From an uncultured Clostridia bacterium (GTDB lineage: Bacteria; Bacillota; Clostridia; TANB77; CAG-508), in assembly GCA_949746285.1 (NCBI GenBank), contig CATJZH010000183.1, positions 1 to 7,758 of the forward strand: a stretch of 7,758 nucleotides of DNA. Direction: 5' to 3'. Position numbers and translations under genes: made by a program. Every line of letters starts with the position of its first letter. Positions within the stretch are counted from its first letter, which is position 1. The notes beneath the pieces were generated by a model. That model did not search any database. It was not told the origin of the DNA and saw only the letters and a list, made by a program, of their open reading frames with translations. Of the stretch, positions 1-5,611 are shown one piece after another.

Positions 1-49
1 ATTTATTTAAATATGATAAAATTTTTTAAAATTAATTTGAGAGGATATT

Positions 50-886
50 ATGGAAAAAAAATTAAATAAAAAACAAATTATACTTTTAATAATTTTACTT
101 ATAATACTAATAGTAGCTGTTATAGCAAATATTTATGTATGGTCAATTAATTCTGAAACGGAACCTTCTTCTAATCATTCAAATATGTCTATAGAAGAAC
201 CTAAAAAAGTTGTAAATGAATCAAACACTCAAAACCAAACCACTAATACAACTATACAAAATAAATCAAATTCCACCGAAGATTCTATTGTGGTAAATCT
301 TAATGAAGATGTAAATATTGATGAATTAAAAGAATTTTTCCAAAAGTATTCTCTTGGAATTCAAAGAATTTCATTTGAAGAAGAAACTTTAGAAAGCAAT
401 ACTATATTATTATTTATAGCAAAAGAATATTTTGATTCTAAATCAAATAAATCTTCTTTAAATGTAGACACAAATTATGCAGCAACTTTAGAAAACGTTC
501 ACAAATATTTAAGTGAACTAACAGGAAAAGATTATTCAAATGTAGAATATATAAAATCATATAAAAATTATATAACTTATTCTTCTAATAGTAATTCATA
601 TATATATGGTAAAGATTATGATTTAATAACTAGAGAAAAATATAAATGTACAGATGTACTAATTACAGATACTAGTAATGGACTATATACTGCTGTAGCA
701 CATGTTACTAGAACCTTAAATAACCAAGACACAAATTATGAACTTACATTTACTTTTACTATAAATCCAGGTTATACTTATGAAAAATATTGTGTAAAAT
801 CACTAAAGGTAAAAAATACATCCTTCTACCCAGACAATACTGTTCACTTTGTAGAAAATCCTGTAGAAGAAGATGGGAATAATTAG
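50..886 (+). CDS. Membrane-anchored extracytoplasmic protein of unknown function
   Basis: I do not recognise this 278-residue protein. A short lysine-rich N-terminus is followed by one long hydrophobic helix (about residues 10-31) with no signal-peptidase or lipobox motif, so it is probably an uncleaved anchor with the rest outside the cell. Residues ~35-78 are a Ser/Thr/Asn-rich, low-complexity linker. Residues ~80-270 look like a compact soluble domain with many Tyr, Asn and Ser, and two cysteines (in KYKCTD and EKYCVK) that could form a disulfide. The start is supported by GAGAGGA at 39-45, five bases before the ATG. Eight bases separate its stop from the downstream HAD gene, so the two are probably cotranscribed and perhaps translationally coupled. 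The promoter, if local, would lie in the first 40 bases or outside the window. Confidence 0.8.
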   Translation: MEKKLNKKQIILLIILLIILIVAVIANIYVWSINSETEPSSNHSNMSIEEPKKVVNESNTQNQTTNTTIQNKSNSTEDSIVVNLNEDVNIDELKEFFQKYSLGIQRISFEEETLESNTILLFIAKEYFDSKSNKSSLNVDTNYAATLENVHKYLSELTGKDYSNVEYIKSYKNYITYSSNSNSYIYGKDYDLITREKYKCTDVLITDTSNGLYTAVAHVTRTLNNQDTNYELTFTFTINPGYTYEKYCVKSLKVKNTSFYPDNTVHFVENPVEEDGNN

Positions 887-894
887 GTTTTTAT

Positions 895-1746
895 ATGAGT
901 ATAAAATTAGTTGCAAGTGATCTTGACGGAACTATTATAGATAGAAATAATAATATTGCACCTCAAAATTTTGAAGCTATAAAAAAAGTGCTAAAAAAAA
1001 ATATACCTTTTGTAGTTTGTACTGGTAAATCATATTCTGTTTCAAAAAAAATATGTGACCAGTTTCAAGCTTCTTTTGGTATTTTTGGAAATGGAACTCA
1101 AATAATAGACTTACGTTCTGGAAAAGAAATTTTAAGAAAAGTTATTTCTCAAAAAGATTTATTATTTATTATTACCCTAGCCAAAAGAAATAATTTTCAT
1201 GTTCATATATATACAGATTCAGAAATAATTTCTGAAAAATTGGAGTATATGGATTTAAGAAATTTTATTTTAAAATCACAAAATGCTAATGATTCTTTAA
1301 GTTTTAATATAGTTCATAATATTTTAACATATGTAGAAAATAATAATATAAATGCTTTTTCAATTGTAGTAACAACAGAAAAAGCAACTTTACTAAACTT
1401 TAAAAAAATATTATCTATAAATAATGAAATCGATTCAGTTTTTATAAATAAACGTGGAAAATACAGAGACGATATTATTGGAAAAGACTATGAATATTTA
1501 AATATTTCCCCTATTAATATAAATAAAAATGAAGCTTTAACATATTTAGCCAATTTTCTTCATATTTCTAAAAATGATATTATGGCTATTGGAGATAATG
1601 TGAATGATTTAGAAATGGTTAAAAATGCTGGTATTGGTGTTGCTGTAAATGAAGCTTATGACGATTTAAAAAATGTTGCTAAATATGTTACTTCTAATAA
1701 TGTTTCAGGCGGGGCTTTTGCAGAAGCTATAGATAAATTTATATAA
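895..1746 (+). CDS. HAD-superfamily (Cof-like, subclass IIB) phosphatase
   Basis: The 283-residue protein has all four HAD motifs: DLDGT with nucleophile D9 and acid/base D11, T43 in VVCTGKS, K211 in NKNEAL, and the acidic IGDNVNDLEMV with D234 and D238. The cap between motifs II and III (about 85-190) and the total length fit the Cof/YidA-type IIB group, which are Mg2+-dependent cytosolic phosphatases acting on sugar phosphates, nucleotides or cofactors. The exact substrate cannot be read from sequence. The cap is rich in Asn/Ile and divergent, but the C-terminal motif region is canonical, so the enzyme is expected to be active. The Shine-Dalgarno is weak (AGG overlapping the upstream stop), suggesting coupling to the preceding membrane-protein gene. 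A terminator follows immediately after the stop. Confidence 0.92.
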   Translation: MSIKLVASDLDGTIIDRNNNIAPQNFEAIKKVLKKNIPFVVCTGKSYSVSKKICDQFQASFGIFGNGTQIIDLRSGKEILRKVISQKDLLFIITLAKRNNFHVHIYTDSEIISEKLEYMDLRNFILKSQNANDSLSFNIVHNILTYVENNNINAFSIVVTTEKATLLNFKKILSINNEIDSVFINKRGKYRDDIIGKDYEYLNISPININKNEALTYLANFLHISKNDIMAIGDNVNDLEMVKNAGIGVAVNEAYDDLKNVAKYVTSNNVSGGAFAEAIDKFI

Positions 1747-1775
1747 AAAACTCTTTTTAATAAAAGAGCTTTTTT
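1745..1775. terminator. Bidirectional intrinsic terminator between convergent genes
   Basis: The stem CTCTTTT (1751-1757) pairs with AAAAGAG (1762-1768) around the four-base loop TAAT. It is flanked by an A-run (1745-1750) on the left and a T-run (1770-1775) on the right, so a U-tract follows in both directions. It sits between the converging HAD gene and the FGE-like gene. Because it also lies shortly downstream of a possible DGR variable region, a role as a target-site hairpin is an alternative; see the findings. Confidence 0.85.
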
Positions 1776-1787
1776 ATTTAAAGTTTA

Positions 1788-2972
1788 CTACTTTATATAA
1801 AGATATGCTCTGCAACCATAACCTGTGCCTGCAGTGGAAGTAGCATGTATAGAATTACGTGCACTAGTAGACCAACGTGAAGTAGAACCATTACCAGCAC
1901 CACGTAATACACGACAAGAAGTACCTGTACCTTCTAAAGTCCACTCCCAAACATTACCAGTTAAATCATATATATTTAACGCTTTTGTATAATTTGTACT
2001 TCCAGTTGGTATTTTTACAGATGTATTCGTTGCCTTTGTTACATTACTACTTCCATTATTATATGTAAATGTTGAATCGTCAATATTTCCCCAAGTTTTT
2101 GAATCATTTGATATGTCTGCATAACTTTTGTTTGATCTATCTACTAACCATTGTAAGGTTTCATCAAACAAGCATCCCCATATCATATTTGTTTTCACAT
2201 TCGAGTTTGCTGCTAAATACCCCATTTTACTATACATTTTATACCAAGTTTGATTACTTATATCTGTATTCATTTTTTTTACTACTGGTTTTGTTTGTGA
2301 TAAATTACCAGTCTCATATCTTCCTATATAAAATCCTCCATATTTTTCTATACTTTCCATCGTACTATCAAATTCTTTTTGCAACTCTTGATATAACTTA
2401 TCCTGTGTCATTCCTGATAAACCACCATTAGTTAAATTTGTTGTGGTATCAGCTTCAGGAAGTATCGCTGGTTCATAATTATTGTTTTTATATTCAGATC
2501 TCCCAGAATTTGCATAAGTGTATAACTTTGCCTTCTTAATCCCGTTTGCTTCTTCATATATTCTATCTGGATATGGTACTGGTATCCAAACCCATTGATT
2601 TCTTGAGGTCCTAGCACTAGCTACATTTGAAGAATCTACTGTTGCCGTTCCTTCATATATTACATATCCTTCATTTATTTTATTCTCTCCTGCAACATTT
2701 GAACCTACATATCCTTTTGGTACTGGTACTTCTTTTCCATCTGCATCTCTGGTAACTGTTACCTTATTTGTATCCCAATTTGATGCATTTACTGTTTTTG
2801 CTACTCCACCATCTTCTAATATTGTCTCTCCATTATTTAATAGTTTTCTACTCGTATTTTGAATATTATCTATAATTCCATTTTTTTGCATAAAATTTAA
2901 TAATAAAAGAATTACAATTACTATTAGTAAAAGAATTTTTATTTTTTCTAATGTTTTTTCTTTTTTATTCAT
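1788..2972 (-). CDS. Membrane-anchored FGE-sulfatase/C-type-lectin-fold protein, possible DGR target
   Basis: A 394-residue protein beginning MNKKEKTLEK. A further in-frame ATG lies 12 bases upstream, but it forms part of ATGGAGG, i.e. the Shine-Dalgarno GGAGG (2978-2982) itself, so the start five bases after that box is preferred. An N-terminal hydrophobic helix (about 11-28) anchors it with the bulk outside. The central part carries family signatures (QWVWIPVP near 126, GGFYIGRYETG near 212, MIWGCLFDETLQWL near 263). The C-terminal part has IYDLTGNVWEWT (334-345) and RVLRG (354-358), typical of FGE/SUMF1-like domains. The catalytic cysteine pair of true formylglycine-generating enzymes is not evident, so a binding or display role is more likely than catalysis. 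The last ~40 residues (Gly/Ser/Thr/Arg-rich, ending CRAYLYIK) resemble the hypervariable tail of DGR variable proteins. It may alternatively be one of a paralogous surface family without diversification. Confidence 0.85.
   Translation of the reverse strand: MNKKEKTLEKIKILLLIVIVILLLLNFMQKNGIIDNIQNTSRKLLNNGETILEDGGVAKTVNASNWDTNKVTVTRDADGKEVPVPKGYVGSNVAGENKINEGYVIYEGTATVDSSNVASARTSRNQWVWIPVPYPDRIYEEANGIKKAKLYTYANSGRSEYKNNNYEPAILPEADTTTNLTNGGLSGMTQDKLYQELQKEFDSTMESIEKYGGFYIGRYETGNLSQTKPVVKKMNTDISNQTWYKMYSKMGYLAANSNVKTNMIWGCLFDETLQWLVDRSNKSYADISNDSKTWGNIDDSTFTYNNGSSNVTKATNTSVKIPTGSTNYTKALNIYDLTGNVWEWTLEGTGTSCRVLRGAGNGSTSRWSTSARNSIHATSTAGTGYGCRAYLYIK
1803..1920 (-). other. Candidate DGR variable region (adenine-depleted 3' end)
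   Basis: This stretch encodes the C-terminal Gly/Ser/Thr/Arg-rich segment from about residue 352 to 390. By direct count over 1801-1920, 53 of 120 bases are G or C and only 24 of 120 are A on the coding strand. In the same gene at 2221-2280 the values are 13 of 60 G/C and 32 of 60 A. Codons are mostly NNT/NNC (GGT, GCT, ACT, TCT, AAT, CGT). A-specific mutagenesis of a template rich in AAY codons would give such a pattern. No template copy and no reverse transcriptase lie in the window, so this is a compositional inference. Confidence 0.4.
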
Positions 2973-2990
2973 ATGTGCCTCCATTTATAT

Positions 2991-3033
2991 AATAAAAATA
3001 GGCTTTTACTTAATCTAATTTAAGTAAAAGTCT
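2991..3033 (-). terminator. Hairpin with U-tract upstream of the FGE-like gene
   Basis: TTAAGTAAAAG (3020-3030) pairs perfectly with CTTTTACTTAA (3003-3013), extended by a G-U and two further pairs to 3000/3033, with a six-base loop. On the minus strand it is followed by TATTTTTATT, so it can terminate transcripts arriving from cdaA. It also lies within any leader starting at the candidate promoter near 3088-3122, where it could act as an attenuator. It ends only a few bases before the Shine-Dalgarno of the FGE-like gene. Confidence 0.65.
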
Positions 3034-3047
3034 ATTTAACTATTTTT

Positions 3048-3076
3048 AGAGTAGTTTGTTTTAACTACTCTTTTTT
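3048..3076 (+). terminator. Second hairpin with T-run, oriented plus
   Basis: AGAGTAGTT (3048-3056) pairs perfectly with AACTACTCT (3063-3071) around TGTTTT, followed on the plus strand by TTTTT. In that direction it is a good intrinsic terminator and would block antisense transcription entering cdaA. No plus-strand gene immediately precedes it. On the minus strand it has no U-tract and would simply be a stable 9-bp stem in the 3' region of cdaA or the leader of the FGE-like gene. Confidence 0.5.
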
Positions 3077-3087
3077 CTTCTTTTAAA

Positions 3088-3122
3088 TTTATAAGTGTGT
3101 GTGTGTGTGTGTACAGTATCAA
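3088..3122 (-). promoter_or_regulatory. Candidate promoter with repeat-filled spacer
   Basis: On the minus strand TTGATA (3122-3117) is followed by 23 bases, CTGT plus (AC)9 plus T, and then TATAAA (3093-3088). Both hexamers are good matches to the vegetative consensus, but the spacer is six bases too long. Loss of three AC units would bring it to exactly 17. It would drive the FGE-like gene through a ~100-base leader containing two hairpins. There is no evidence of use beyond this arrangement. Confidence 0.35.
3095..3112. repeat. Dinucleotide tract (GT)9 / (AC)9
   Basis: Nine perfect GT units on the plus strand lie 46-64 bases beyond the cdaA stop. Such tracts are prone to slipped-strand length change. 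The tract occupies 18 of the 23 bases between a -35-like and a -10-like hexamer read on the minus strand. Confidence 0.95.
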
Positions 3123-3158
3123 GGCTCTTAGCTATTATGTTTCTCATATACAATATTC

Positions 3159-4028
3159 CTATTTATTCTCTTTTTTATTAACTTTTCTATTTCTAGAAGT
3201 ATGTATTGGTTCTGTAATTAAATTTTTAATTAAGATTTTCTTTAAGACATCTTCTCTTACATCAGCAATTAGTGTTCCATCTTTAGCTATTGACATTTTC
3301 CCAGTTTCTTCTGAAACAACAACTACCACTGCATCTGATTCTTTTGAAATTCCAATTGCAGCTCTATGTCTTGTTCCAAGTTCTCTTGCTATATCTTTAT
3401 CATCAGCAAGTGGAAGCATACAAGATGCCGCAGCTATTTTATTATCACTAATAATTACAGCTCCGTCATGTAATGGTGTTTTGGGTTCAAATATATTTAC
3501 TAACAATTGCGGAGAAATTTCTGAATTCATTATTATTCCTGTTCCTATAATATCTTGTATTTTTATTTCTCTTTCTATAACCATTAGTGCACCTTTTTTT
3601 TCTTTTGCTAGTTCAACTGCTGCTATAGCTATTTTATAAATATTCTCTTTTTTCTTTGCATTTAAGTCTTGGTCAATTCCTAAAAATCTACTAAATCTAT
3701 TTGTTGTACCTAATTGTTCTAATGCTCTTCTAAGTTCTGGTTGAAATACTATAATAAGCATTATTACTCCATAGGACATTACTGATGTTAAAATATAATT
3801 TAATATAGTTAGTTTTAAATATCCACTTATAAATGTTATTGCTATTAGAACTGCTATACCTTTTAGAAGTTGCCAAGCTCTCGTTTCTTTTAACATTTTA
3901 AACGCTTTATATATTAAAAATACAACAATTACTAAATCTAAAATAGTTGTTATTAAACTTAATGGACTTGTATTTATATTTTTAAGTATTTGCGTTTTGT
4001 AGAAACTTTCTAAAGTTTGACCTATCAT
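3159..4028 (-). CDS. cdaA: Membrane diadenylate cyclase CdaA (c-di-AMP synthase)
   Basis: The 289-residue protein makes c-di-AMP from two ATP; this messenger controls potassium and osmolyte transport, cell-wall balance and sporulation in Firmicutes. Three hydrophobic helices (about 24-42, 56-77 and 80-96) precede the DisA_N catalytic domain. The domain carries both diagnostic motifs, DGA at 188-190 (in TPLHDGAVI) and RHRAA at 220-224 (in GTRHRAAIG). Length and order match CdaA/YbbP. A Shine-Dalgarno GGGAG (4035-4039) lies six bases before the ATG. In many Firmicutes cdaA is followed by cdaR (YbbR) and glmM. Here the next gene is an unrelated surface protein behind a terminator, so the usual regulator is not adjacent. 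A 34-codon membrane-peptide gene lies 24 bases upstream in the same probable operon. The C-terminal tail is Lys/Arg/Asn-rich. Confidence 0.96.
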   Translation of the reverse strand: MIGQTLESFYKTQILKNINTSPLSLITTILDLVIVVFLIYKAFKMLKETRAWQLLKGIAVLIAITFISGYLKLTILNYILTSVMSYGVIMLIIVFQPELRRALEQLGTTNRFSRFLGIDQDLNAKKKENIYKIAIAAVELAKEKKGALMVIEREIKIQDIIGTGIIMNSEISPQLLVNIFEPKTPLHDGAVIISDNKIAAASCMLPLADDKDIARELGTRHRAAIGISKESDAVVVVVSEETGKMSIAKDGTLIADVREDVLKKILIKNLITEPIHTSRNRKVNKKENK

Positions 4029-4052
4029 CTTTTTCTCCCATCTATATCTATT

Positions 4053-4157
4053 TTAACGTGCTATTAAATAGAATAATAGTGTTCCAAAAACTGAAAATAA
4101 CATTAATGCTAATGCTAATCCTGCTATTATTTTTGTAATTAATTTTCTTTTATCCAT
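4053..4157 (-). CDS. Small single-span membrane protein (34 aa) upstream of cdaA
   Basis: An ATG at 4157 opens a 34-codon frame ending in TAA, preceded by AGAGGAAC about seven bases upstream. The product starts MDKRKLITK, then has a hydrophobic helix (about residues 9-32, including GLALALMLFSVFGTLL) and ends in Ala-Arg. The charged N-terminus suggests an N-in, single-span membrane peptide. It sits just downstream of a strong promoter and 24 bases before cdaA, so it is the first gene of that operon. Its size and layout (basic start, MLxS near the centre of the helix) recall the tiny Prli42-type or DUF4044-type membrane proteins of Firmicutes, but I cannot confirm homology. A role as membrane partner of CdaA is speculation from position alone. 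A type I toxin is a less likely reading because the gene is tied to a housekeeping operon. Confidence 0.72.
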   Translation of the reverse strand: MDKRKLITKIIAGLALALMLFSVFGTLLFYLIAR

Positions 4158-4194
4158 ATTTAGTTCCTCTTTTCTGTTTTTTAATCTATATATA

Positions 4195-4223
4195 TTTATA
4201 ACATATCATAATTTTTTTTTCAA
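4195..4223 (-). promoter_or_regulatory. Vegetative promoter for the 34-aa gene and cdaA
   Basis: On the minus strand TTGAAA (4223-4218) is separated by exactly 17 bases from TATAAA (4200-4195). Transcription would begin near 4188, giving a ~30-base leader that contains the AGAGGA ribosome binding site of the small gene. The spacer is A/T-rich with a long A-run. Confidence 0.7.
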
Positions 4224-4266
4224 TATAAAATATTGGGATTTTATATTTTGTGAAAATTAAAAGAGC

Positions 4267-4295
4267 TTGCATATATTAAAAACACATGTTACAAT
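4267..4295 (+). promoter_or_regulatory. Vegetative promoter for a small RNA
   Basis: TTGCAT (4267-4272) and TACAAT (4290-4295) are separated by exactly 17 bases on the plus strand, a good housekeeping-type promoter. The predicted start is near 4302, just before a hairpin and a strong terminator. It is back-to-back with the cdaA-operon promoter. Confidence 0.65.
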
Positions 4296-4301
4296 ATAAG
4301 T

Positions 4302-4368
4302 AACTTATAAGTTCGAATGAGTAAATTCAACTTGTACCGAGATTATGTGCCCGCATAATCTCTTTTTT
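4302..4368 (+). ncRNA. Candidate ~67-nt small RNA or orphan attenuator leader
   Basis: A promoter lies just upstream and a strong terminator closes the unit. The first hairpin pairs AAGTT (4309-4313) with AACTT (4329-4333) and GAAT (4315-4318) with ATTC (4325-4328), with one bulged C and a GAGTAA loop. The lower stem can extend to 4306/4336. The second hairpin is the terminator. Within it, ATG at 4317 opens a 13-codon frame (MSKFNLYRDYVPA) whose last codons run through the 5' arm and loop of the terminator and whose stop lies in the 3' arm, as in translation-controlled attenuators. No clear Shine-Dalgarno precedes this frame and no plus-strand gene follows within the next 1.2 kb. I do not recognise a known RNA family with certainty. 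Confidence 0.55.
4339..4368 (+). terminator. Strong intrinsic terminator of the small RNA
   Basis: GAGATTATG (4339-4347) pairs perfectly with CATAATCTC (4354-4362) around a TGCCCG loop and is followed by six T residues (4363-4368). The opposite strand lacks a comparable U-tract, which fixes the orientation as plus. Confidence 0.85.
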
Positions 4369-4478
4369 CATAAAAATAAGAGTTAGTATTACTTAATTAC
4401 TCAGGCTTTTGCTATTATGCATTAGCCTTTTCAAAAAGACAAGTAAAATAATTTAAATAAATTTTTACAATATTTTAT
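4369..4478. other. Non-coding stretch with a weak hairpin
   Basis: Between the small-RNA terminator and the MYG1 terminator I see no convincing gene on either strand. The only structure noted is an imperfect hairpin, AGGCT (4403-4407) with AGCCT (4424-4428), having a few further pairs inside and a short T-run after it. It may be a remnant of a longer leader belonging to the RNA upstream. Confidence 0.4.
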
Positions 4479-4523
4479 TTAAAATACGAAAACAAGAGTG
4501 CAAATTTCTCACTCTTGTTTTCG
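4479..4523 (-). terminator. Terminator of the MYG1-family gene
   Basis: A perfect 14-bp stem, CGAAAACAAGAGTG (4487-4500) with CACTCTTGTTTTCG (4510-4523), encloses a nine-base loop. On the minus strand it is followed by TATTTTAAAT. It lies about 20 bases after the stop of the MYG1-like gene. Confidence 0.8.
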
Positions 4524-4544
4524 CTTTGATTATGATTATTCAAG

Positions 4545-5477
4545 TTAGAACAGTCCCATAGCAATTTTACACATCTGGATGATAGCCGCTTTACTCTGTG
4601 CTCTTGCAAAAAATCTATCCTTGTGGCATAAAATCGCTTCCTTTACACCAGAGATTTCAGGCAAAGTATCTTTGTTTTCTCCTGCCCATTCTTCTGGGAA
4701 AGGCACAAGTTGCTTAAAAATTTCATCCATTGACGGAGGTACACTTTGTGCCGCCCATCCACCTCTCGGATATGGGAAAATTACAAATTTTATTTCATAA
4801 TTATTACTCAAATTATGATTTACAATATACTCTTCCCATTTCATTGTTTGAGCAGGCAATTCAAAAATTCCATCATGTATGCTAAGACTCTTATTAAAGT
4901 ACGGTGCTGTTCTTAGATTTGCAGCCTTACTTTTGATAATTGCTTTAAGCATATCAAAAGCAAGGGCTTCTGCTTTTATAAAAGCTTCATCAAAATTCTG
5001 ATGCTCAATCCATGTTGGACGTAATTGAGTGATGAAGCTAAAAGCATGATTTCTAAACTCTATTCCATTATCCTCAAGATCTATTGGAATAATAAATTCT
5101 GTATCAATTTCTTCCTTAATCTTTTTTACCTCATCATCTTCTAAATACACCCCTATTTTCCCTGTAACCGTTCTGATAGCTTTTTCTGCAAAGTTTTCCC
5201 ATACAAGACCTGCACTAGCATACTCCTCACCTGTGCTTCTGCACTTCTTGAAGTTCTTTCCATGATGGTCATAACTTCCTCCACCAATATCAATTACAAT
5301 CTTACACTTGTTAAGTACTTCAATATCTTCTGACCGTACCACGTGTAGATTTTTGAGGTAGGATAATGACAATCTTAATATTGCAATAGCCACAACTTCA
5401 TCACAATGGAATATTCCATTGTGTGTACCTAAATTAAATAGACATTTTTTGCAAATTCTTCCTCCTACAGTAATCAT
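4545..5477 (-). CDS. MYG1 family (UPF0160) metal-dependent exonuclease-like protein
   Basis: The 310-residue protein belongs to the MYG1/UPF0160 group, related to DHH phosphoesterases; eukaryotic MYG1 is a Mn2+-dependent 3'-5' RNA exonuclease, while the bacterial role is not established. Visible signatures are GTHNGIFHCDEV (17-28, metal ligands H19, H24, D26), VIDIGGGSYDHHGKNF (61-76, with D63 and the D70-H71-H72 triad), RGGWAAQSVPP (238-248) and the C-terminal PEEWAG...LCHKDRFFARA (261-294). Length is normal and no active-site residue is missing. The start has GGAGG (5486-5490) eight bases upstream. Residues 1-16, with CKKC, precede the usual family start, so they are a short N-terminal extension. 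Base composition is unlike the neighbours (24/60 and 26/60 G+C in two sampled lines against 16/60 in a cdaA line), suggesting horizontal acquisition. It is monocistronic, with its own terminator. Confidence 0.92.
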   Translation of the reverse strand: MITVGGRICKKCLFNLGTHNGIFHCDEVVAIAILRLSLSYLKNLHVVRSEDIEVLNKCKIVIDIGGGSYDHHGKNFKKCRSTGEEYASAGLVWENFAEKAIRTVTGKIGVYLEDDEVKKIKEEIDTEFIIPIDLEDNGIEFRNHAFSFITQLRPTWIEHQNFDEAFIKAEALAFDMLKAIIKSKAANLRTAPYFNKSLSIHDGIFELPAQTMKWEEYIVNHNLSNNYEIKFVIFPYPRGGWAAQSVPPSMDEIFKQLVPFPEEWAGENKDTLPEISGVKEAILCHKDRFFARAQSKAAIIQMCKIAMGLF

Positions 5478-5550
5478 AAATTTTACCTCCTATAATCTTT
5501 TAATGTTTTCTCCCCCTATAATGTAACTCTAGGTGGTATATATACAAAAA

Positions 5551-5566
5551 TGCTATAAATATAGCA
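5551..5566. promoter_or_regulatory. Palindromic candidate operator between divergent genes
   Basis: TGCTATA (5551-5557) and TATAGCA (5560-5566) are perfect inverted repeats separated by AA. A further partial copy, GTGCTATTATA, begins at 5575. The site lies between the MYG1-like gene and the promoter of the 57-aa gene, about 45 bases upstream of the latter's -35. That is a plausible place for a repressor or activator controlling one or both. It could also be a chance A/T-rich palindrome. Confidence 0.4.
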
Positions 5567-5611
5567 CAATGTAAGTGCTATTATATCATAAAATAGTAAA
5601 AAAAGCAAAAC

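Noticed and set aside
2069..2431. 120-codon plus-strand open frame
   Set aside because: It is antisense to the well-supported FGE-like gene, has no ribosome site and encodes only a Phe/Tyr/Leu-rich shadow of A/T-rich coding DNA.
2432..2617. 61-codon minus-strand frame inside the FGE-like gene
   Set aside because: It is in another frame of the same strand, without a start signal, fully inside a real gene.
3097..3639. 180-codon plus-strand open frame opposite cdaA
   Set aside because: It begins inside the GT tract, lacks a ribosome site and is the complement of cdaA, whose motifs are unmistakable.
4053..4368. Type I toxin-antitoxin pair made of the 34-aa peptide and the plus-strand RNA
   Set aside because: The peptide's own promoter (4195-4223) starts transcription beyond the RNA, so the two transcripts do not overlap, and the peptide gene is tied to cdaA.
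4579..4800. 73-codon plus-strand frame opposite the MYG1-like gene
   Set aside because: Antisense shadow without promoter or ribosome site; the opposite strand carries clear family motifs.
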